Below, one piece after another: positions 1 to 8,166 of a DNA stretch of 64,000 nt; the stretch's first letter is position 1; the number at the start of each line of letters is the position of its first letter. Position numbers and translations under genes: made by a program. Under the pieces are notes generated by a model that saw nothing but the letters and a program-made list of their open reading frames with translations, had not been told where the DNA came from and ran no database searches. This DNA is from Planctomycetaceae bacterium. Its GTDB lineage: Bacteria; Planctomycetota; Planctomycetia; Pirellulales; Pirellulaceae. The stretch spans positions 31,088-95,087 of the forward strand of contig SYJV01000075.1 in assembly GCA_005798335.1 (NCBI GenBank). Direction: 5' to 3'.

Positions 1-1290
1 TTTTTCCCAATAACCTTGGCCTACGCTGGGGCTTTGCACCCAGATTTCACCGATGACATTTTCAGCGAGTACCTTCGCAGACTTTGGCTCAACCACGTAG
101 ATCTTCTCACCGGGTAACACGTGCCCACATGCAACTAAAGCTCGCGCATTTTCACCTCCGGAGGCGCACGGAGTGACCTTCTGCAAGTCCAACGACGCGG
201 CATCGAACGATCTGATGATTGGCCCAACCTCGTGCGGGCCACCGGTAACGATGAGAGTTGTCTCGGCCATTCCATAACAAGGCAGGAACGCCTTTTGATT
301 GAAGCCAACTCTGGAAAACCTCTGCGTGAATTGCTCAATCGTGGACGATCGGACGGGTTCCGCTCCATTAAACGCCGTACACCAGGTGCTCAAATCGATT
401 CCGTCGAGTTCGTCGTCCGTGATTTTGTCAACGCACAATTGATAGGCAAAATTCGGCGCGCCGGTGATCGTGCCGCCGTAACGAGTAATTGCGCGAAACC
501 AACGTATCGGCTGCTGCAAAAAAGTCATCGGGCTCATCAGCACGCACGGACGCCCCAAAAAGACAGGCATCAGAATTCCGCCTACCAGTCCCATGTCGTG
601 GTAAGTCGGTAACCAGCTCATACCCACGGCGTCTTGTCGTGTATCGAACGCCACCATGATCAACTCGGTATTTCGAACCAAGTTGGCATGCTTCAGCATG
701 ACTCCCTTGGGGTGCCCAGTAGAACCCGACGTGTATTGTAGAACTGCTAAATCGTCAGGTAAAACATGCGGGTCTTTCCAAGCGTCTGCGTGACAATCGG
801 TCATCGAATCGGTGGCGATGATCGATATCGATTCCCATTCGACCCAGTTACTATCGCCCTCGATTTGTTGGCGAACTTGTTCGTTGGTGAGTGCCAATTG
901 TGACTGGCAATCGCGGGCGATCCCGTGGATGCGCTGGCCCTTGCGATTCTTTCTGGGTGGAAAAGCTGGAACGGCAGTTGCGCCAGCATAGAGGCAACCA
1001 AAAAATCCCACGACGAAATCGATCGCCGGTGGGTAAAGGAGCAACACCCGCTGGCCGGCCGCTCCCAATCGCTGCAGGTAGCCAGCAACCCGACGCGCTG
1101 CGATGTCCAGCTCGCCAAACGTCAATGATTGCTCGGGACCATCTTGGCCATCAACGAAGTAGAAAGCTGTTTCATTGCCACGTTCGGCGCTCCAATGCCG
1201 CAAAACTGATATCAAATCAGTGCGCGGAGGAATCCGCGTCTGCCGACCAAAATAGGGCGTCAGATCGAGAGTTTCTTCGGATGGCCTCAT
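1..1290 (-). CDS. Fatty-acyl-AMP ligase / acyl-CoA synthetase, 3' end outside window
   Basis: The first 430 residues of an AMP-binding (ANL superfamily) adenylating enzyme; the gene runs off the left edge. An open frame is read from ATG at 1288-1290, with AAAGG about 6 bases upstream of it. The adenylate-forming signature YTSGSTGHPKGVML lies near residues 185-198, a YGMAETTL motif near 336, and GEIWVQSPSVGQGYW at the visible end. The YGMAETTL motif and the PPRKNRKG region near residue 120 resemble fatty-acyl-AMP ligases, which activate fatty acids for transfer to an acyl carrier protein or polyketide synthase, more than acyl-CoA synthetases. That choice is inference; any ACP or PKS partner would lie left of the window. 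Confidence 0.85.
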   Translation of the reverse strand, partial: MRPSEETLDLTPYFGRQTRIPPRTDLISVLRHWSAERGNETAFYFVDGQDGPEQSLTFGELDIAARRVAGYLQRLGAAGQRVLLLYPPAIDFVVGFFGCLYAGATAVPAFPPRKNRKGQRIHGIARDCQSQLALTNEQVRQQIEGDSNWVEWESISIIATDSMTDCHADAWKDPHVLPDDLAVLQYTSGSTGHPKGVMLKHANLVRNTELIMVAFDTRQDAVGMSWLPTYHDMGLVGGILMPVFLGRPCVLMSPMTFLQQPIRWFRAITRYGGTITGAPNFAYQLCVDKITDDELDGIDLSTWCTAFNGAEPVRSSTIEQFTQRFSRVGFNQKAFLPCYGMAETTLIVTGGPHEVGPIIRSFDAASLDLQKVTPCASGGENARALVACGHVLPGEKIYVVEPKSAKVLAENVIGEIWVQSPSVGQGYWEK

Positions 1291-2055
1291 TGCGACCTTT
1301 GAAACGAAATTACTCAAGCTCAACACAGTGTGAGACGTTTGTTGGCAATCCATATGTCCATCCGTGGAGAAACTAAGTCCCTTTGAATTTTGCCGTAACC
1401 ATCCATGGTCGCAACGTCAAAATCTCTAACCAAACTCTTTCGAGGGGTGCGATTTCATAATGCGCATCGTCCGCGCGCAGCAACAATTTAGCAAAATCCC
1501 GAACAATTACTCAGCAAGGAGCCAATCTAGTCGCGAATTGCCTGCAAAGTGCGCGAAAGCACTCCGTATTACCCACTATTCTTGAGTAATTGCTAGCGCA
1601 AGTTCAATTCCAACCTCTGTGCGGTATTTTTTCCACTTGCCGTGAATGCTCGCATTCCGCCCAATATCCAGCCGGCGCAATCAGGCTCAATCAAGAGTAT
1701 CGACGAAGTGAGTGAAGCTCTGGCATCGAATTTTGCCACCTAAAGCTCTTTTTAGAAACTAATGACACCCTAATATTAGCCGGATCTCGGGAATGCAACC
1801 TAGAAGCGTAGCTTCGGCGCAAAGTCATAGCTTTGCCATGCCAGCTCAAGTCCCCGCGCTTGGTGAGTCTCTACCTGAAATCGGCGGGAAGCGTCATTGG
1901 CGTAGAATTCGACATACTCGTTCTAACCGCGAAATCTAGACCCGATAGAACCAGCAAAGTTGGGCAATATTATCGGGATTGCACACTATGCGCGCGGCCA
2001 TGGGATCTAATTCACTATTCCAAAATCGAATTCGATCCAGGGACTTGGTGTCATC
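1291..2055. other. Long divergent intergenic region, no gene supported
   Basis: This 765-base gap separates two divergent genes and should carry both promoters. Only short open frames without family resemblance are present. A locally AT-rich stretch around 1740-1785 is the most promoter-like part, but no clean -35/-10 pair can be defended. No tRNA, hairpin terminator or repeat was recognised. Confidence 0.5.
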
Positions 2056-5000
2056 ATGATTGAAGGTCTTCTCGCATCCCTGTTTGGCTTGTTTTTTTTT
2101 GCACTCATTGGGCACGGGATGTGGCTATGCGGAGCAAATCTTCTCCGCAGTGTGTTCGGACTCAAAAAATCTGAGCCGGTTCTGACTGACCGAGATCCGG
2201 TGAAGAGTCCGTCCGACGACGCGCTGAAAGCGGAAGAGTGCGTACAGCGTCTGACGCGAGGTTCATTCCTCGAATACGATGACTACTGCGTCGTACGCGA
2301 CAAGCTCGAGACGGCGGCGCGGCGAGCCAAGGTTTTTCTTCCCAATCGGTTGCCAAAACGCGAACGCATCGAAGCGTTGAGTGGTACTTCAACGGACGCT
2401 TCGAAGAATCTGGTTGCGCCAGCCAACGAATCGCCGGTCCACGGTTTGCGTGACAATCAAGGCGCACTGGAACTGCCACCAGTGGTTGTGGCGCCCGTGG
2501 TCCAACCGTCCCATTCGATTCATGCGCTTGAGAAAGACTATGCCACGCAGCCACTTGCCCCAACTGCGCCGCTTGCGAAGGCGAGTCGCAAAGCAGTTGG
2601 CGAAATGTTGCAGGAGTTTCTCAACGAGAAGAATATTCACTGGGGCGAATTGTTGAGCGGCGTTCTAATCGTCGGTAGCGCTGTGGGACTGATCTTTAGC
2701 CTCCGCTGGCAACTTAGTCAGATCATTCCAATGTTTTCGGCGGTGATTTTCTTTTTGGCGACAGCGGCCATTCATTTTGCAGGATTCTATACGCTCGGTC
2801 GTTGGAAACTTCCTTCGACTTCACGCGGACTGTTGTTGATCGGATCGCTGTTGATTCCGATCACGTTCTTAGCCACCGCACTGCTTGCCGACCACGGCGG
2901 TTCCGCATCGATCCTAGAACCTGGATTCATCGCGCTGATGATTGTCGGCGGTGGGGCCTGTGGTGCTCTGGTTTACTATGGCGCACGACAGTTATTGCCT
3001 AGCCAGCCAATAACTTGGACTGTGGGCATTATGGGCAGCTCCTTGGCCCTAGGCATTATCAATCGATCTGTTGCCGACAGTACGCATCCAATGCAGTTGT
3101 CATTGTTTGGATGCCTAGCATTGATAGGTCTCGCATACGTTGTCGTGCGCAACGTACTTTTGCCGAGAGTTTCGTCCAGATTCCAGCCGGCACAAGCAAC
3201 TGCGGGTTCGCATGCGATGATCGCGCAACTGAAGCTCTATGGCACGACATTGTTTGCACTGATCGTCGCCATGGGATTGTTGGTCCTTCGAGCGCGCGAA
3301 CTGTTTGATACGTTGCTGCCATACTCGATTCCAATCGCCGGACTTGGATTGTTGACCAGTGCAATCGGTTGCGGGATCGGCACGCTGAAGGAATTGTCGC
3401 CGGAGCGCGACGCAGTTGATCTAGATCGGCCCGATGCGACTCCCTGGTGGCACGTTCTGTCTACCGCCATCTTAATTCTGGGTAGCGTCTTCGTCGTTGC
3501 AGCTGCGTTTTTCGCCAAGGATAGTGTGCAGCTCGTAGTTGGAATCGCGTTGCTCGGTGGTCTGGCCAATGGTGGTTTGGCACTCCTATTCAAACAACCG
3601 TCGCTAACGGCAGTCAGCGCGCTGGGGCTGTCGAGCGCCGTGTTACTTATCGGACATCGTATCAGCGGAAATCTCGCCGGCGGTCCATTGACTATGGATG
3701 CGCTGTTGAGCGTTGCGACGCATGGACTGACTGGCGCAATCCTCTTGGTGCTTGCCATTGCCTGGGGGCTAGGTGGATGGTGGCTACGCCTGCAAACTGA
3801 CGTCGGCGGAGAAAAATCGGAACGCAAACCACACGCTAGCTTTTCATTTTCAGAGCCTCTGCCACTTTCGCATTGGTTGGTGATGTTCGTGGCCGCTGGA
3901 TTGCTTAGCTTCATGGCGATATTGGTATCGGGTTATGGAGCCTTCACGACCACTGCCATGAATTCGATGTGTTTGTCGTTAGCAGTTCTCGGTTGCTGTG
4001 CGTTTGCCGGATTGCTCGTCGGGCATTTTCGCCAGGATAGACTTCCAATGTTTTTGAGCAGCGGCCTTTTGTTTCTCATCTGTACCACTCTGCTTCGATC
4101 GAACAATCCAGTTGCTTTTGAGCTTGGGGTGACTACGTGGGAAATTCCGTGGCGAGTTGTGGCAGCAATGTTATCGCATGCCGCCATCGTGACCGGTGCA
4201 AGGCTGCTGCTTTCATCAATCCGGTCCGGCGTGCATGAAACCGACGGCCAATTGGTCTTGCCGACGGCGAGACCGACCGCAATTCGCTCACTTGGCATCA
4301 CCGGTGCAGCAACAGCCTCAGCTTCAATGCCATTGCTCCTGCGCTGGGACGAACCGAGTCTCCTTGGTTGGCAAGCGATCTGCCTTGCGTTGGCTGGGGT
4401 GATTTGTGTTTTGCAAGGAAGACTCCAATGGGGCAGCGTCTGGCGCATCGTCGGCCAAGCGTCGCTGGGAATGGCAATCGCACAAATATTTGCCAAGCTG
4501 CTGAGCGATGCTACGCCCAACATGTTCGTGCCCGAACAGTGCCTAATTTTCGCGATCAGCACGATTGCACTGGTTGTTAGTGCCGTAGCTAGTCTACCGT
4601 ACTTTACCCGCGCGACGTGGTCGGGTCTGGCAGCCTGGAAACGCGTGGACGCAGATGTCGTTTGCGTTGCATTTGTGATTTATCTGATTGCCCTTTCGCT
4701 GCGGTTTTGGGATACTCCGCGAGCGAACTTGACGCCCGATGCGTGCCTCTTTGCGCTTTCCATAACAATGGCGTTGATGGGCTCACTCCTGTTAGCAGCC
4801 TTTCGCAATCGCCGGTCCTATCAGTTCCTTGCAGGAATCCTCAGTTGTTTTGCCACTGCCGCATTCTGCCAATGGCTCGCGCCGACTACGCTCACGACGA
4901 GCACGTTCCTGACCCTAATGTGCATGGCTCCGCTTGCGATCGTACTTGGATTCTCAGTGTATGATGTACTATCTACCAACAGCGAAACCGCCACGACGGC

Positions 5001-6918
5001 TCACGTCATTCCCATCGCAGGTGGCGCACCCTTTGAAGATCTCGTTTCGTGGGGAACGTTGTTCGCTTGGTTTCTCATAACATCTACAGCGTACACCATC
5101 GAACTGAACTCTATTGTTTCGGCAGCGAGCCTGACGCTGGCCAGCCCGCTCGGATTCGTTTGGATCTTGTTTGGAATTCTCACGTTTGTTGTACAGTCGC
5201 CATTGCGACCACCGGTGGTAGCGTGCAATCGAACGTATATCGCGAGTTTGATGTTAGTTCTTCAAGCACCATTGTGGATGGCAAGCGGTGTTACGGGCGA
5301 TCTTACTCAAGCTACGTGGCTGGCGTTGATTCTGTCGGCCGTTGCCGTTCATGCAGCGATGGCCGGTTTAGCGGTTCGAGTTTATTGTGCTGCGAGCTCA
5401 CGTCGCACATCGAAGGTCAGACTGATGGATCAGTATTTCTCGGACGAATATCGCGCACAAGCCGTGGGATTGTTTGGCAAGTTGGTCGAAACGTCAGCCA
5501 GTTCCGTCGTTATCGTTTCGATTCCATTTGCCTTGTTGTCAACCGATTCCAATGCACTACGTATTGTAGCGCTGGCCGTCTTCATGAGCGGCGTCGGATT
5601 GCTCGCGGCCAGTTCCGCTGCTGTTGCTGAGAATTCGCTACGATCGCGTCGAGCGAGGTGCTGGGCGATCGGCATCCTGTGTTGGTTTGCGATACTGCTA
5701 ACTTGGAGCAGCTTGCCGCAGATGGACACGATGCTGCTGGCGACTTTGCGATCGATGCGCGCTTCGTGCGTGCTTTACATAGCATCCATCATACTTGTCG
5801 CTTACCACGCGCGCCCGACAATTCATGATTGGACGTTAGCGGTCAAGCAGTCTTGGCCGGTGATGCTTGCCGGTGGCGTAGTGACGGGGCTGTGTGCAAC
5901 GTGGCTGGCATGGCAACAGGTGGCTCCCGAGACGGGACTGGCATCGGCGGGATTCGACGCGATCTGTTTGGCATTAGCACAAACCGCAACTGTAGCTGTG
6001 CTGGTCGTTCAAGCGCTGCGCAACTCGTGGAATATCGCAGAATTCCCAGATCAATGGCGATCGAATTACGTCTACTTCGCAGAAGCCATTGCCGGTTTAG
6101 CGGCGATTGGACTATACGTGGTGTTTCCGCAGTGGTTCGATTTGCCGTTGAAGCAGTATTGGCCGCTGATCATTTTGGCAGTGGCGCTTGCAGGCTCGGC
6201 GATCGCTAAGCTGCTTTCGCTGAAAAATCTCGACGTGCTTGGCGACCCAATGGCCCGTACCAGTCTGCTGCTGCCGATCGTGGCTGCGATCGGAGTGTTC
6301 GTGGTAGGCTCATCGGCTCGATCGGATCTTGTATTAACCTTAGGCGCAGTCTTTTATTTCATGATGGCTGCCGCCGATGGTTCCCGAAAGCTGGCGGTTG
6401 CCGGGATGGCGCTCGTGAACGTAGCGATGTTTCTGTTCTGGCATCGATATCCGTCGTTGGATTTCTTGCGGCATCCACAATTGTGGATAATTCCTCCGGC
6501 CGCAAGCGTCTTGATTGCCAGCTATTTCCATCGGCGGGAATTGTCGGCTCAGACGATGACCTGGATACGCTATGCAGCACTTGGCGCAATTTTTCTGAGT
6601 TCGACCAGCGAGATACTGCTAGCGGGCATTGGCGAAAGCCTCTGGCCGCCCATGCTGCTGACGGTTCTCAGTGTACTGGCGGTGTTCATGGGAATCAGCC
6701 TGCAGACGCGCTCGTTCATCTACTTTGGATTCGTGTTTTTGCTGGTGTCGACCACTGCGATGGTTGCTCACGCCCAACAAAGCCTCGGCCACACCTGGCC
6801 CTGGTGGGCGCTGGGTATCACACTCGGCATTGCCATCCTGATACTGTTCGGCCTTTTTGAAAAGAGACGCAATGAGATGCAACAGTTGACAGAGAAACTA
6901 CGCAGTTGGGAAGCGTGA
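2056..6918 (+). CDS. Giant polytopic membrane protein of unknown function (1620 aa)
   Basis: The family is not recognised. One hydrophobic segment (about residues 5-30) is followed by a soluble stretch to about residue 190. That stretch contains a short charged helical motif (EECVQRLTRGSFLEYDDY). From residue 195 to about 1600 hydrophobic helices follow almost without break, several dozen in all, with only short polar loops. The C-terminus is a charged amphipathic tail. The general look recalls DUF2157/DUF2339-type multi-spanning proteins, but it is far longer than those usually are, so the link is only a suggestion. It is monocistronic, with a weak ribosome site before ATG 2056. A palindromic repeat lies 28 bases past the stop, between this gene and the convergent hydrolase gene. 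Confidence 0.8.
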   Translation: MIEGLLASLFGLFFFALIGHGMWLCGANLLRSVFGLKKSEPVLTDRDPVKSPSDDALKAEECVQRLTRGSFLEYDDYCVVRDKLETAARRAKVFLPNRLPKRERIEALSGTSTDASKNLVAPANESPVHGLRDNQGALELPPVVVAPVVQPSHSIHALEKDYATQPLAPTAPLAKASRKAVGEMLQEFLNEKNIHWGELLSGVLIVGSAVGLIFSLRWQLSQIIPMFSAVIFFLATAAIHFAGFYTLGRWKLPSTSRGLLLIGSLLIPITFLATALLADHGGSASILEPGFIALMIVGGGACGALVYYGARQLLPSQPITWTVGIMGSSLALGIINRSVADSTHPMQLSLFGCLALIGLAYVVVRNVLLPRVSSRFQPAQATAGSHAMIAQLKLYGTTLFALIVAMGLLVLRARELFDTLLPYSIPIAGLGLLTSAIGCGIGTLKELSPERDAVDLDRPDATPWWHVLSTAILILGSVFVVAAAFFAKDSVQLVVGIALLGGLANGGLALLFKQPSLTAVSALGLSSAVLLIGHRISGNLAGGPLTMDALLSVATHGLTGAILLVLAIAWGLGGWWLRLQTDVGGEKSERKPHASFSFSEPLPLSHWLVMFVAAGLLSFMAILVSGYGAFTTTAMNSMCLSLAVLGCCAFAGLLVGHFRQDRLPMFLSSGLLFLICTTLLRSNNPVAFELGVTTWEIPWRVVAAMLSHAAIVTGARLLLSSIRSGVHETDGQLVLPTARPTAIRSLGITGAATASASMPLLLRWDEPSLLGWQAICLALAGVICVLQGRLQWGSVWRIVGQASLGMAIAQIFAKLLSDATPNMFVPEQCLIFAISTIALVVSAVASLPYFTRATWSGLAAWKRVDADVVCVAFVIYLIALSLRFWDTPRANLTPDACLFALSITMALMGSLLLAAFRNRRSYQFLAGILSCFATAAFCQWLAPTTLTTSTFLTLMCMAPLAIVLGFSVYDVLSTNSETATTAHVIPIAGGAPFEDLVSWGTLFAWFLITSTAYTIELNSIVSAASLTLASPLGFVWILFGILTFVVQSPLRPPVVACNRTYIASLMLVLQAPLWMASGVTGDLTQATWLALILSAVAVHAAMAGLAVRVYCAASSRRTSKVRLMDQYFSDEYRAQAVGLFGKLVETSASSVVIVSIPFALLSTDSNALRIVALAVFMSGVGLLAASSAAVAENSLRSRRARCWAIGILCWFAILLTWSSLPQMDTMLLATLRSMRASCVLYIASIILVAYHARPTIHDWTLAVKQSWPVMLAGGVVTGLCATWLAWQQVAPETGLASAGFDAICLALAQTATVAVLVVQALRNSWNIAEFPDQWRSNYVYFAEAIAGLAAIGLYVVFPQWFDLPLKQYWPLIILAVALAGSAIAKLLSLKNLDVLGDPMARTSLLLPIVAAIGVFVVGSSARSDLVLTLGAVFYFMMAAADGSRKLAVAGMALVNVAMFLFWHRYPSLDFLRHPQLWIIPPAASVLIASYFHRRELSAQTMTWIRYAALGAIFLSSTSEILLAGIGESLWPPMLLTVLSVLAVFMGISLQTRSFIYFGFVFLLVSTTAMVAHAQQSLGHTWPWWALGITLGIAILILFGLFEKRRNEMQQLTEKLRSWEA

Positions 6919-6945
6919 GGCAACTCGCGACATTGGTGCGCAAAA

Positions 6946-7016
6946 CAAGCCCGAAGCGCCAGAGCGCCAGCGAGCGACTGACTTGCTCCAATTCACTCGC
7001 TGGCGCTTCGGGCTTG
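6946..7016. repeat. Palindromic repeat, family copy 1 (possible bidirectional terminator)
   Basis: The left arm 6946-6974 and right arm 6996-7016 pair as CAAGCCCGAAGCGCCAGCGAG, except that the left arm carries an 8-base tandem duplication (AGCGCCAG twice). The core AGCCCGAAGCGC...GCGAG is shared with the elements at 13366, 23073 and, more loosely, 46918. It sits between two convergent genes, where it could act as a terminator for both; that function is inferred. Confidence 0.85.
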
Positions 7017-7056
7017 TATTATTTCTAGGAATCTTCGGGCCTGTATTTCTAGGATT
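7006..7056. repeat. Short tandem duplication beside the palindrome
   Basis: The unit at 7006-7032 (CTTCGGGCTTGTATT, then ATTTCTAGGAAT) recurs at 7033-7056 with a three-base deletion and one substitution in the shared part. It starts inside the right arm of the palindrome and ends at the stop codon of the hydrolase gene, so part of the palindrome appears to have been duplicated in tandem. Confidence 0.7.
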
Positions 7057-7937
7057 TATGGTTTGGAGTTCGATTGTTGCTTGATGAATTCCAGTGACCG
7101 TGCGATGACTTCGTCGTTGATGCCCATGTGGCCCATTTCGGGATAGCGATGAAACACGTGCGGAGCATCAATTTTCTTTAATGCTTCGATCATCCCGAGC
7201 GCATTGTCGATCGGAACTGATCGATCGTTGTCCGAGTGCAAAATCAGGATCGGTTTCATGTTCTTCTTGACGTGGTTCACCGGAGAAGCGAACTTGCGAG
7301 CTTGGATCGGATCTTCGCTTGCTGGAGTCCAGATGTCGCCCCAACTGAGCGTCGTCAACTCGTAATTTGCGGCCACGCTGATCACAGCGCGGAATTCATT
7401 GCTCGATTTCTCCCATCCGCCGGTTCGCGGAAACGGTCCATCGCCCAGTGTCGCGGCCAGTGAAACCATGTGGCCGCCGGCCGACTGGCCGATGAGAAAA
7501 ATCTTCGACGCATCGATGCGATATTTTTCCGCATTGGCGTGTACGAACCGAATGGCGCATTGCAGATCCTGATAACATGCTGGTGCCGGAGTGCATCCGA
7601 CCAATCGATAATCTATCGACATCGCAAAGAATCCGAACTCAGCCCACTGCTTGACCTTGATCGTTGAGCCGTCTTGTTTATGACCTCCTCGCCAACGTCC
7701 GCCATGCACGGAGATTATTGCTGGCAACAACTCTCGTGATTCTGGATAAGCGACATCCGCCAACAATCCTGCTCCATGCACTCGCCCGTAAACCAAGTCT
7801 TCATGATAAGTGACTTTGAACGCTGCAGTTTCCGTCTTGCCTTGAGCCAAAATTGGTTTTGCTTCGATTAAGATTGCGACCAATGAAACGAGTAAAATTC
7901 GGTAGGTGATACGTAAGGTATTTTGCGATGCGAACAT
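7056..7937 (-). CDS. Secreted alpha/beta hydrolase (BD-FAE/esterase-like)
   Basis: A 293-residue protein with an N-terminal hydrophobic signal (about residues 10-32), so probably exported. The oxyanion motif HGGRW lies near residue 80, the nucleophile elbow GQSAGG puts Ser near 151, an Asp lies in HSDNDRSVP near 238, and the His in MGHMG is near 270. This is the layout of the BD-FAE/acetyl-esterase group of alpha/beta hydrolases, which act on small or carbohydrate esters; the substrate cannot be read from sequence. ATG 7937 has a GAGAGA ribosome site. The target duplication of a MITE begins only 16 bases upstream of the start codon, so the element lies in the 5' leader or promoter. Confidence 0.85.
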   Translation of the reverse strand: MFASQNTLRITYRILLVSLVAILIEAKPILAQGKTETAAFKVTYHEDLVYGRVHGAGLLADVAYPESRELLPAIISVHGGRWRGGHKQDGSTIKVKQWAEFGFFAMSIDYRLVGCTPAPACYQDLQCAIRFVHANAEKYRIDASKIFLIGQSAGGHMVSLAATLGDGPFPRTGGWEKSSNEFRAVISVAANYELTTLSWGDIWTPASEDPIQARKFASPVNHVKKNMKPILILHSDNDRSVPIDNALGMIEALKKIDAPHVFHRYPEMGHMGINDEVIARSLEFIKQQSNSKP

Positions 7938-7952
7938 GCTTGATCTCTCTGT

Positions 7953-8095
7953 GGGTTAAATGCAATACCGTTCAACGAACGTGGGATAAGCTTCCAGCTT
8001 GTCAATATCTTGTGCAAGCAATGGCGAAACTCCGCTACAGGTTGACAAGCTGGAAGCTTATCCCACGTTTGGTGAACGGTATTGGGGTTAAATGC
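7953..8095. mobile_element. MITE-like element (7963-8084) with 10-bp target site duplication
   Basis: Terminal inverted repeats of 43 bases (7963-8005 and 8042-8084, outer end CAATACCGTTCA, inner part GTGGGATAAGCTTCCAGC) match at all but two positions. They enclose a 36-base centre with no coding capacity. The flanks are identical direct repeats GGGTTAAATG at 7953-7962 and 8085-8094 (11 bases if the ambiguous C is counted), as expected from transposition. No transposase is present, so it would be mobilised in trans. It lies between the hydrolase start and the end of the PVC cytochrome gene. Confidence 0.85.
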
Positions 8096-8166
8096 GAAAC
8101 AGTTTAATCAACTCATTACATGAGGTTAGAAATGTGAGGTCTAAAAGGCTGCAAGTTTTCTCGACG

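Noticed and set aside
1721..1737. Sigma-54-like promoter (TGGCATCGAATTTTGCC) upstream of the large membrane protein
   Set aside because: The GG-to-GC spacing is one base too long for sigma-54 promoters.
1833..2063. Small 76-codon plus-strand frame before the giant membrane protein gene
   Set aside because: No ribosome site, no family resemblance, and it overlaps the start of the real gene.
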